Below are positions 6,019 to 11,393 of a DNA stretch of 11,393 nt, one piece after another. The DNA is from JBGPFS01 sp041483455 (GTDB lineage: Bacteria; Chloroflexota; Limnocylindria; Limnocylindrales; CSP1-4): positions 1-11,393 of the forward strand of contig JBGPFS010000063.1 in NCBI GenBank assembly GCA_041483455.1. The letters are read 5' to 3'. The first letter of the stretch is position 1. Each line of letters begins with the position of its first letter. The notes under the pieces are model-generated. The model saw nothing but the letters and a program-made list of their open reading frames with translations. It did no database searches and was not told the origin of the DNA. The translations under genes were made by a program, and so were the position numbers.

Positions 6019-6342
6019 TCAGCCCGATGCCTGGCCGAGGCGGCGGAGGCCGAGCTCGGCGAAGGCCGAGAGCTGGCGGAGCTGCTCGGCCACGGTCGTG
6101 GCGCCCAGCGCCGTCAGGCGATACGGGCGTCGCCGCTCTACGGGCGGGAGGGCTTCGATGAACCCACGCTCCTCGAGCCGGGCCAGCGCGGCGTAGAGGG
6201 TCCCAGGGCCCATCGGCCGACCGGTCCCCTGCTCGACGTCGGCCATGATGGCGTAGCCGTGCTTCGGACCGTCACTGAGACTGACCAGGATGAGGAGCGC
6301 GGGCTCGGCGAACCGTCCGAGCTCGGGCAGCGGTGCAACCAT
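6019..6342 (-). CDS. PadR-family transcriptional regulator
   Basis: This 107-aa protein is a short PadR-type winged-helix regulator without the long C-terminal domain. The DNA-binding part has ALLILVSLSDGPKHGYAIM (15-33), the recognition segment MGPGTLYAALARLEERGFIE (44-63) and a wing ending RRRPYRLTALG (70-80). A C-terminal helix (83-103) would serve for dimerisation. PadR proteins mostly repress their own operon and an adjacent membrane or transporter gene, and a membrane protein follows here after 16 bases. AAAGG (6356-6352) is 9 bases before the ATG. A consensus promoter with overlapping dyads lies just upstream, which fits autorepression. Confidence 0.93.
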   Translation of the reverse strand: MVAPLPELGRFAEPALLILVSLSDGPKHGYAIMADVEQGTGRPMGPGTLYAALARLEERGFIEALPPVERRRPYRLTALGATTVAEQLRQLSAFAELGLRRLGQASG

Positions 6343-6366
6343 GGCAAGAAGCCTTTCTTACGCTTG

Positions 6367-6390
6367 ACGATATATCGTAGCGCGATATAT
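6367..6390. promoter_or_regulatory. Probable PadR operator: nested AT-rich dyads
   Basis: ACGATATATCGT (6367-6378) is a perfect 12-base palindrome. ATATATCG (6370-6377) and CGATATAT (6383-6390) also form a larger inverted repeat with a 5-base centre. These AT-rich sequences stand out in GC-rich DNA and overlap the -10 element and the transcription start predicted for the padR gene. Binding here would block the promoter. Confidence 0.7.
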
Positions 6391-6414
6391 ACGCCCGCCG
6401 CGGCGCCCTGTCAA
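6386..6414 (-). promoter_or_regulatory. Sigma-70-type promoter of the padR-membrane protein operon
   Basis: On the minus strand a perfect -35 TTGACA (6414-6409) is followed by a 17-base spacer and a -10 TATATA (6391-6386). Transcription would start near 6379, giving a leader of about 37 bases with the ribosome binding site at 6356-6352. This is the clearest promoter in the window. Confidence 0.75.
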
Positions 6415-6477
6415 GCCCCGGATGCGTGGCGCTCCCTGCTCGTTCGCGCGTCCGATGGCACGGGTCCCGATGATCTG

Positions 6478-6512
6478 AAAGAAGAAGCCGTGCCGGCTAA
6501 CGCCTCACCGGC
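6478..6512 (-). terminator. Candidate terminator at the end of the DUF2652 gene
   Basis: On the minus strand GCCGG (6512-6508) pairs with CCGGC (6496-6492) across an 11-base loop that holds the TAG stop codon. After four bases a pyrimidine-rich tail CTTCTTCTTTC follows. The stem is short, but the T-rich tail is unusual in this sequence and ends the gene before the padR promoter region. Confidence 0.45.
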
Positions 6513-7657
6513 TCGCGCAGCTCCCGACCAAGCGATGCCGCAGCCGCCGGCTCGGGTGGCGCATCGGCTGCCAGCGCCGCCCGGCGGGCCATCTCCTCCG
6601 CCAGCACATCGTGCAGGTTCGACTGGCCACGCTCGATCAACCCCGCGATGAAGTCGCGCACGGATGCGAGCTCTTCACGCTCGCGCCGGTTTCGGCCCCA
6701 GGTGAACAGGATCCGAACGCGGGTGCCCTCCAGGGCGTCCTCGAACGCGAACGTGCTGACCACTTTGAAGCCATTCGGCAGGGTCGTGCGCGTCGTGACG
6801 TGGTCGATCGGCCGCCAGTCGAGGATCTCCTCGACGAGGACCTCCGCACCGTGGATGCAGTGGTTCGTCGTCCCGATCCCCCGTCGCGGGCTGGTCGGAA
6901 GCTCGTCGACGGCGGTGACGCCGGCCTGCCAGCGCGGCCGGAGCGCCGGGTCGGTCACGAACGACCAGACGAGGTCCCGGGGGGCCGGGTGGATCACTTC
7001 GAGCACGAATCCGGCGTCGCGTTCCGAGACGACCACCCGCCGCCGCTCCAGCTCGGCCGTCCAGGCCGCCCCGAGGTCGTGGACCCAGCCAGCCACCTCG
7101 CCGAGATCGTCATATACGTCGCGGTGCTCCGTCATCCCGAGCGCGACCGGATCGATCGCCATGGCTGTGACGCAGGGGGCGCTGAAGAGCGCATAGGCAG
7201 GGATACCGAGCCGCTCGACGACATGGTTCTTGAGCAGCCTGTGGGCGACGATCACGTCGGAGCCGACGAGTTCCTCGTGGCCGGCGATCCGGTGACGGAT
7301 GATCGAACCGTGATGGGCGACGATCTTGAGGTCGAGCCGGGGCATGAGGGTACAGGCGTTGCACTCGCAGGCGGTCGCCTGGGCGATGTCGCGCAGGCGC
7401 CGTCGGAAGGCGAAATACGTCCGCTCGACCGTGTCGAGGAGCTGCGAGCCGTCGATCCGCTCCGCGAGCACGTAGGCGAAAGCGGCATCGCCTTCGAGCT
7501 TGGCCAGACGGAAGCTCGGCCGCAGGGCGCCGACGACCGTCGTCATCAGGTCGGCCAGGATGTCCTGGGCGTGGTCGAGCTCGGTGCCCGCCAGGTAGCT
7601 CGTGTAGCCGGAGATGTCGGCGATGAGCAGACAGGCCGGCTCGGGACGCGAGAGCAC
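6497..7657 (-). CDS. DUF2652 nucleotide-cyclase-like protein with C-terminal SRPBCC (START-like) domain
   Basis: This 386-aa protein begins with a DUF2652 domain related to class III nucleotidyl cyclases. LLIADISGYTSYL (10-22) matches the first metal-aspartate motif with D14, and KLEGDAAFAY (53-62) the second with D57. A CECNAC cysteine cluster follows before LKIVAHHG. From about residue 230 an SRPBCC ligand-binding domain runs through EVIHPAPRDLVWSFVTDP, RPRWQAGV and a long C-terminal helix. Cyclase activity is not proven for DUF2652, so a sensor or scaffold role is possible. I chose GTG 7657 because AAGGAG (7670-7665) lies 7 bases upstream and homology starts at once. The frame is open 64 codons further up, but that part reads through non-coding DNA. 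Confidence 0.85.
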   Translation of the reverse strand: MLSRPEPACLLIADISGYTSYLAGTELDHAQDILADLMTTVVGALRPSFRLAKLEGDAAFAYVLAERIDGSQLLDTVERTYFAFRRRLRDIAQATACECNACTLMPRLDLKIVAHHGSIIRHRIAGHEELVGSDVIVAHRLLKNHVVERLGIPAYALFSAPCVTAMAIDPVALGMTEHRDVYDDLGEVAGWVHDLGAAWTAELERRRVVVSERDAGFVLEVIHPAPRDLVWSFVTDPALRPRWQAGVTAVDELPTSPRRGIGTTNHCIHGAEVLVEEILDWRPIDHVTTRTTLPNGFKVVSTFAFEDALEGTRVRILFTWGRNRREREELASVRDFIAGLIERGQSNLHDVLAEEMARRAALAADAPPEPAAAASLGRELREPVRR

Positions 7658-7904
7658 GCACGCTCTCCTTGGACTGGGATCGTTGCGCTGGCGTCGACCA
7701 TCATCGCGCCTCGGCCACGCCACGTCGATAGGCCCCGGGGCGCTCAAGGGGGGTCTGCGGTGTGCTACCCGGCGTTCCCGACGCCCTGTGCAGCCGAACC
7801 GGCAAGGGTGGGCCACTCGGAAGCCTGCTCGAGCGGGATTCGCACCCATGCCTTCATCGGCCGTCGCCTTCCCGACGGAGCCGAGGCGACCGGACGATCC
7901 ATCC
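7658..7904. other. 247-base intergenic region with one hairpin
   Basis: No gene is supported here. AGGCGAC and GTCGCCT (7884-7890 and 7863-7869) form a 7-base-pair stem with a 14-base loop, 15 bases beyond the stop of the SRPBCC gene on the minus strand. It lacks a T-run and is at best a weak terminator. I found no good promoter for the DUF2652 gene, although its separate ribosome binding site and the gap suggest independent transcription. Confidence 0.4.
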
Positions 7905-8333
7905 TCAGGCCTCCATGAGTCGCTTGACGCCGTCCAGAGCGGCCACTTCGGCGTCCATCGTGCGCTGGACCATCGAGCCCATGAGGAGCTTGCGGAGACC
8001 GCTGAGCTGCGCCTCCAGCGTGAACGTCAACCGGGTGCCGCCGTCGAGCACCTCGAAGTCATACCGGCCATGGGGACGGACGGGTCCCGCGGTCGTCTGG
8101 AACTCGATCCGGTGGTTCGGCTCGTAGGCCGTGATCTCGTAGTCGGCGGCGATCCTGCGACCCATCGGCCCGCGCACGCCCTGCGCGTATCGCGTGCCGA
8201 GGCCCTCGCCTGAGACGCGCTTGATGTCGAGGACGCCGGAGCGCCAGCGGGGGCACTGCTCACCGTCGGCCATGAACGCGAACACGTCGGCGATCGGTCG
8301 CTGGACTGTCACGGAGTGCTTAGCGGCTGGCAC
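7905..8333 (-). CDS. SRPBCC family protein (START-like ligand-binding fold)
   Basis: This 142-aa single-domain protein has the helix-grip pattern of the SRPBCC/polyketide cyclase superfamily. VTVQRPIADVFAFMADGEQC (8-27) leads to the PRWRSGV loop, strands up to TRLTFTLEAQLSG, and a long C-terminal helix ending KRLMEA. Such proteins bind hydrophobic ligands in a deep pocket; the ligand is unknown. The GTG start at 8333 has AAGGAGG (8345-8339) 5 bases upstream. It lies 46 bases after the small 88-aa gene and upstream of a DUF2652 protein that ends in the same kind of domain, so a functional link is possible. Confidence 0.88.
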   Translation of the reverse strand: MPAAKHSVTVQRPIADVFAFMADGEQCPRWRSGVLDIKRVSGEGLGTRYAQGVRGPMGRRIAADYEITAYEPNHRIEFQTTAGPVRPHGRYDFEVLDGGTRLTFTLEAQLSGLRKLLMGSMVQRTMDAEVAALDGVKRLMEA

Positions 8334-8379
8334 AGGGGCCTCCTTCGATCGCGGGACGCTTCAGGGCGGCCCCGGGCGG

Positions 8380-8646
8380 CTAGGGTAGATCAACGGCAAC
8401 GCGGTCCACGCTCTGAGCGTGGGGGCGGTCCGGCGGAGCGAGGCTGGCCCTCCGTTCCACCCTGACGCTGAGGCGGTCCGAACCGGCTGCGAGTGGCGGC
8501 AAGAGGTGCGACAACAACTGCTCTGCGCTCATCTGGCGGACGATGCCGTTTGGACCGGTTTGGGTCCAACCGTCCTTCTCTTTGAGGTAGGTCTGGGTCC
8601 AGCCACGTTTGGTCGTGATGTAGATCACGCACTCAGTGTTCTTCAT
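8380..8646 (-). CDS. Small hypothetical protein with tandem GWTQT repeats
   Basis: I do not recognise this 88-aa protein. Its first half is coding-like and unlike the neighbours in being rich in Lys, Thr and Trp. Two copies of K-(R/D)-G-W-T-Q-T, at residues 13-19 and 24-30, lie exactly 11 residues apart and look like two turns of a beta structure. An amphipathic helix MSAEQLLSHLLPPLA (39-53) follows. The tail (54-88) is Arg- and Pro-rich and may be disordered. I chose ATG 8646; the frame is open to 8709, but homology-like sequence begins at MKNTECVIYI. The ribosome binding site is weak (GAGG about 11 bases upstream). It may be co-transcribed with the SRPBCC gene. Confidence 0.55.
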   Translation of the reverse strand: MKNTECVIYITTKRGWTQTYLKEKDGWTQTGPNGIVRQMSAEQLLSHLLPPLAAGSDRLSVRVERRASLAPPDRPHAQSVDRVAVDLP

Positions 8647-8828
8647 GATCGCGATGCCTCGTGGTGGTAGGCCGCGACGTTGACCGCTTGGCAAAGGACC
8701 GGCCACCATCCTCCAGACGATGGTAGCCCGAGCCGTCGAGAGCTCGAAGGGCCGGCGCCCCCAGCGTCAGGCGAAGCAGCGATGATCGCCCCACGACGCG
8801 TCCACGACGCCACGAGGGAGGCCACGAC

Positions 8829-9197
8829 ATGACCGAGCCGACGACCGCGACCGCGCAGATCGATGCCACGCTCGCGGCACTGCCGGCCGATCAGCGCGCC
8901 GCGCTGCAGACCCTCCGCCAGACGATCGCCGCGGCGGCTCCCGAGGCCGAGGAGGCGATCAGCTACGGCATGTCGGCGTTCCGGTACCGCGGGCGGGCCC
9001 TGGTGTCCTATGCCGCCTTCAAGGCCCACTGCTCGCTCTTTCCGATGAGCTCGGCGCTGGTCGAGGCGCATCGCGACGAGCTGGCGGGCTTCGCCACGGC
9101 CAAGGGCACGCTCCGGTTCACGCCGGACCATCCTCTCCCGACCGACCTCGTGGTGCGGATCGTGCGCGAGCGCATGGCCCAGATCGACGCGCGCTGA
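8829..9197 (+). CDS. DUF1801 domain-containing protein (YdhG-like)
   Basis: The 122-aa protein matches DUF1801. A helical start (IDATLAALPADQRAALQTLR, 11-30) is followed by APEAEEAISYGMSAFRYRGR, then YAAFKAHCSLFPMS and a C-terminal part with KGTLRFTPDHPLPTDLV. Relatives include the proposed Bacillus iron chaperone Fra/YdhG, but most members have no assigned role. GGAGG (8817-8821) is 7 bases before the ATG at 8829. It stands alone on the plus strand, divergent from the 88-aa gene and convergent with the EthD gene. Confidence 0.9.
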   Translation: MTEPTTATAQIDATLAALPADQRAALQTLRQTIAAAAPEAEEAISYGMSAFRYRGRALVSYAAFKAHCSLFPMSSALVEAHRDELAGFATAKGTLRFTPDHPLPTDLVVRIVRERMAQIDAR

Positions 9198-9211
9198 GCG
9201 ACGGAGCGCCG

Positions 9212-9235
9212 CTGCCGACGGAAACCGTCGATCAG
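9212..9235. terminator. Candidate bidirectional terminator hairpin between convergent genes
   Basis: CGACGG (9216-9221) and CCGTCG (9225-9230) form a 6-base-pair stem with an AAA loop, and CTG/CAG (9212-9214 and 9233-9235) can extend it past a small internal bulge. It occupies the 34-base gap between two converging genes and overlaps the EthD stop codon. There is no strong T-run on either side. Confidence 0.4.
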
Positions 9236-9531
9236 TTCTCGGTGACGAACAGCCGGACCCGGCCGCTGACATGGAGCAGGGAATCGGCAGCGGTCGACTT
9301 GCCGATGTCGCCGCCGTAGGCGGCCTCGAAGTCGGCCTGCGAGTCGAACCACAGCTCCGAAACGCCGTCGATCCCCGCGTCCGCGGGGCCCGCGTCGACG
9401 ACGTTGAACACCAGCCTGCGCAGGTTCGGCAGGCGGGCGGCCAGCGGGGAGTGCTCCTTGAGCCACCAGTCGACGAACTGGTCGTGCGTCATGTCCTCGC
9501 GGCGCGTCAGCAGGATCATGGCCTTGAACAC
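9232..9531 (-). CDS. EthD family protein (dimeric alpha/beta-barrel)
   Basis: This 99-aa protein has the EthD pattern: MILLTRREDMTHDQFVDWW (5-23), then KEHSPLAARLPNLRRLVFN, ELWFDSQADFEAAYGG (59-74) and a final strand RVRLFVTEN. EthD-like proteins are ferredoxin-fold dimers found in degradation pathways, often with no proven reaction. The GTG start at 9531 follows AGGAGG (9541-9536) by 4 bases; the internal ATG at 9519 is too far from that site. The stop TAG of the upstream AA_synth gene overlaps this ribosome binding site, so the pair is tightly coupled. Confidence 0.9.
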   Translation of the reverse strand: MFKAMILLTRREDMTHDQFVDWWLKEHSPLAARLPNLRRLVFNVVDAGPADAGIDGVSELWFDSQADFEAAYGGDIGKSTAADSLLHVSGRVRLFVTEN

Positions 9532-9539
9532 GGGTCCTC

Positions 9540-10100
9540 CTAGGACGGCTTCTTGACCCTGGCGTTCGGGCGACCGCCGGCGCTCAGCGCGAGGGCGATG
9601 ACGATCTCGTCGGGTCGCGGTGCGTCCGTGATGGCGACGTCGATCGCGTCCATGTCGTCGAACACCCAGCGGTCGTCCTTGTTCCCGATCGGCATGGTGA
9701 TGACGGCGCCGGGACCGGCGACCTTCTTCGTGCCGGGGATGATGTCGGCGCCCCCGCCGATGGCGGCGCGCACCGGCGCACCGAAGCGCGGATGGAGCAC
9801 CGCGGCAGTGTGCTCGCGGTCCCCGTCGATGCCGACGATGGCGCCCTTGCCGTAGCCACGGACGTCGGACGGCGCCAGGCCGACAGACGCGAGGGCAGCG
9901 AGGCAACGCTCGACCAGCAGCGCCGCCGCGTGCCGACCAAGCTCTTCCAGTTCGCTCAGGTCGTCGAGGCGACCGCGCCCGGCGAGCGGATCGCGGACCG
10001 CGATCGCGGCGGTGGCGATGGTGGCGGGCGGGTCGACCTCGGCGCCGGCCTCGAGCAGGGTCTGCTGCACGGTCGCCACGATGATGCGCAGTCCGTCCAC
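9540..10100 (-). CDS. AA_synth (DUF1185) family protein
   Basis: This 186-aa protein matches the amino acid synthesis family (PF06684). The core is GYGKGAIVGIDGDREHTAA (82-100), then LHPRFGAPVR (102-111), GGGADIIPGTKK (115-126) and GNKDDRWVFDDMDAI, ending with DAPRPDEIVIALA (159-171). The family name is historical and no reaction is well established; members are often found in catabolic or transport operons. The GTG start at 10100 has AAGGAG (10112-10107) 6 bases upstream. It leads an operon with the EthD gene and is divergent from the F420-type oxidoreductase at 10337. Confidence 0.88.
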   Translation of the reverse strand: MDGLRIIVATVQQTLLEAGAEVDPPATIATAAIAVRDPLAGRGRLDDLSELEELGRHAAALLVERCLAALASVGLAPSDVRGYGKGAIVGIDGDREHTAAVLHPRFGAPVRAAIGGGADIIPGTKKVAGPGAVITMPIGNKDDRWVFDDMDAIDVAITDAPRPDEIVIALALSAGGRPNARVKKPS

Positions 10101-10336
10101 GTGGTGCTCCTTCCCGGGCGACGTCGAGGACCGAGGTTACCGCAGGCGGCCTGGTCTCGGCAGGCGGAGCGGCTGCTCCGGTCCTGGCCTCTCCCCACCC
10201 GGATCGACCCCCGCCGGACCCACGGTCTCCGCTTCGGCCGCCCGGCGCATCCATCGGCGCGCTGGAGGACACTGGAGGCGCCGGCCGAGCGCCCCGGTCG
10301 TCGGAAGCTCTCCTTGCCCCTCACGAGGTCCCGCCG
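10101..10336. other. 236-base divergent intergenic region
   Basis: This GC-rich region separates the AA_synth operon from the F420-type oxidoreductase gene and must hold promoters for both. I could not find a convincing -35/-10 pair or operator by eye. It holds only the two ribosome binding sites, AAGGAG (10112-10107, minus) and GAGG (10325-10328, plus). Confidence 0.5.
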
Positions 10337-11272
10337 ATGCGGCCGTTGTTCGGGTACCACCTTCTCGACCACACGTTCCCCGGGGTCGCCCCCGAGGCGC
10401 TCTTCGAGCATGTCGCGGGGCTGGCCCGGCGGGCCGAGTCGGCCGGCTTCGACTTCGTGACGGTGATGGACCACTTCTACCAGATCGGCGGCGTCGGGCC
10501 GGAAGAGGCGCCGATGATGGAGGCCTACTCCACGCTGGCCGGGATCGCGGCGCGGACGTCACGGATCCGGGTGGGAGCGCTGGTCACCGGCGTCACCTAC
10601 CGCAACCCGGCGCTCCTGGCCAAGACCGTGACGACGCTCGACGTGATCTCCGGCGGTCGAGCGATCCTGGGACTCGGTGCGGCCTGGAACGACTCCGAAC
10701 ACCGCGGTTACGGCTTCGACTTCCCCGGGGTCGGCGAACGGATGGACCGCCTCGACGAGGCGCTCACGATCTGCCGGCGCATGTTCACCGAGGAGCGGCC
10801 GACGTTCGAGGGCCGCTTCTACCGGATCGAGGCGGCCATCAACCGGCCACGCCCGATCCAGGTCGGGGGACCGAAGATCATCGTCGGGGGCGGGGGCGAG
10901 CAGCGGACGCTCCGTCTCGTGGCGCGCCATGCCGACTACTCGCACTGGTTCCCGCTCGGCATGGAGGTGCTCCGCCACAAGGCGGAGCTCCTGGAGCGCT
11001 ATTGCGAGGAGCTCGGCCGCGACCCCGGGACGATCACCCGGCTGATGGCCGCCCCGGTCCTGCTCGTCGCCGACGAGCGCGAGGGGGAGGCGCGCCTTGC
11101 CCGCATCCCGCCGGAGCGTCGTGGCTCACTCGTGGTGGCGACGCCGGCGCGGGCCGCGGAGGTCCTCCGCGAGTACGTCGATGCCGGCTTCGGCGGCTTC
11201 ACGTTCGGCAACACGATGCTGCCGGGTGAATCGCTGGACCTCGCCGCGGAGCTGATCCGCTCCTTCGCCTGA
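10337..11272 (+). CDS. LLM-class F420-dependent oxidoreductase (Rv1855c-like)
   Basis: The 311-aa protein is a luciferase-like TIM-barrel flavin/F420 enzyme of the Rv1855c-like group. Visible family segments are ARRAESAGFDFVTVMDHFYQ (30-49), AARTSRIRVGALVTGVTYRN (71-90), the GGRAILGLGAAWN loop (106-118), the EHRGYGFDFP stretch (121-130) and IIVGGGGEQRTLRL (181-194). The length is normal and the gene is complete. It would transfer a hydride between F420 and an unknown organic substrate, which implies that the host makes F420. GAGG (10325-10328) lies 8 bases before the ATG. It is divergent from the AA_synth/EthD pair and may belong to the same pathway. Confidence 0.92.
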   Translation: MRPLFGYHLLDHTFPGVAPEALFEHVAGLARRAESAGFDFVTVMDHFYQIGGVGPEEAPMMEAYSTLAGIAARTSRIRVGALVTGVTYRNPALLAKTVTTLDVISGGRAILGLGAAWNDSEHRGYGFDFPGVGERMDRLDEALTICRRMFTEERPTFEGRFYRIEAAINRPRPIQVGGPKIIVGGGGEQRTLRLVARHADYSHWFPLGMEVLRHKAELLERYCEELGRDPGTITRLMAAPVLLVADEREGEARLARIPPERRGSLVVATPARAAEVLREYVDAGFGGFTFGNTMLPGESLDLAAELIRSFA

Positions 11273-11303
11273 GCCGGGTGGGTGCGCCCGACGCTCGCCG
11301 GGC

Positions 11304-11393
11304 CTACGCGGCCACGACCTGGTTTCGACCACCCCGCTTGGCCATGAAGAGCCCGACGTCGGCCCGGCCGAGCAGCGCCTCCTTCGTGGGGTC
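11304..11393 (-). CDS. C-terminal end of a GGDEF-domain protein (partial)
   Basis: The last 29 codons before a TAG stop (11306-11304) read in an open frame to the window edge. They carry ALLGRADVGLFMAKRGGRN followed by QVVAA. This is the standard end of a GGDEF domain (ADxALYxAKxxGRNxV), here with LF in place of the usual LY. The catalytic GGDEF loop and any sensory domains lie beyond the window, so cyclase activity cannot be judged. The gene converges on the F420-type oxidoreductase, with 31 bases between the two stops and only a weak hairpin there. Confidence 0.82.
   Translation of the reverse strand, partial: DPTKEALLGRADVGLFMAKRGGRNQVVAA

Noticed and set aside
4950..6161. A 403-codon plus-strand frame across sodC, the membrane protein and padR
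   Set aside because: It runs antisense to three recognised genes and is low-complexity, rich in Arg, Glu, Asp and Gln.
7820..7860. tRNA-like T-arm on the minus strand (GGGTGCGAATCCC)
   Set aside because: The loop has TGC in place of TTC, the stem cannot be extended to five pairs, and no acceptor, D-arm or anticodon arm is found around it.
6611..7918. A 435-codon plus-strand frame opposite the DUF2652 gene
   Set aside because: Antisense shadow of a gene with clear domains and a good ribosome binding site.
11286..11303. Stem GCCCG/CGGGC between the oxidoreductase and the GGDEF gene
   Set aside because: Five base pairs with an 8-base loop and no T-run; common by chance at this GC content.
1..11393. 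Defence, CRISPR, toxin-antitoxin or mobile system
   Set aside because: No array of spaced repeats, no nuclease, transposase, integrase or toxin-like pair was found among the readable genes.

Overview
This is a GC-rich, gene-dense stretch of ordinary-looking bacterial chromosome. Strong GGAGG-type ribosome binding sites, many GTG starts and one TTG start, an F420-type luciferase-like oxidoreductase, a NrtR-like Nudix regulator and an ECF42 sigma factor with its DGPF partner suggest a soil or freshwater Chloroflexota (Limnocylindria-like) or an actinobacterium. I favour Chloroflexota, but this rests on family composition and not on any marker gene. I see no integrase, transposase, CRISPR array or phage gene. 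No stretch over about 250 bases lacks a gene; the largest gaps are 7658-7904, 10101-10336 and 8647-8828.

Layout. Bases 1-28 are the 3' end of a tRNA. A Nudix regulator with a winged-helix tail (211-978) overlaps by four bases a zinc-free MDR oxidoreductase (975-1952). Facing them on the minus strand are a small operon (hypothetical protein 4439-3945, then DUF1059 protein 3932-3750) and an ECF42 module (DGPF/YCII protein 3643-3281, then sigma factor 3277-2066). A candidate ECF42-type promoter lies in front of the DGPF gene. Next on the minus strand are a secreted Cu/Zn superoxide dismutase (5140-4589) and a PadR regulator with a six-helix membrane protein (6342-6019 and 6002-5238). The PadR gene has a textbook promoter overlapped by AT-rich dyads, which suggests autorepression.

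The second half holds a DUF2652 cyclase-like protein fused to a START-type domain (7657-6497), a free-standing SRPBCC protein (8333-7905) and a small unrecognised protein (8646-8380), all on the minus strand. A DUF1801 protein (8829-9197, plus) converges on an AA_synth/EthD pair (10100-9540 and 9531-9232, minus). Divergent from that pair is an Rv1855c-type F420-dependent oxidoreductase (10337-11272, plus). The last 90 bases are the C-terminal end of a GGDEF protein on the minus strand.

How the genes work together. Several short regulator-plus-target units sit side by side: Nudix regulator with NAD(P) oxidoreductase, ECF42 with DGPF protein, and PadR with membrane protein. The AA_synth/EthD/F420 oxidoreductase group may be a small catabolic cluster, but no substrate can be read from the sequence. 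I did not find a convincing new defence or mobile system. The most informative leads are the PadR operator/promoter overlap, the ECF42 promoter, a protein with an apparently decayed Nudix box, and a membrane gene with two possible starts and a stop codon set in a hairpin loop.
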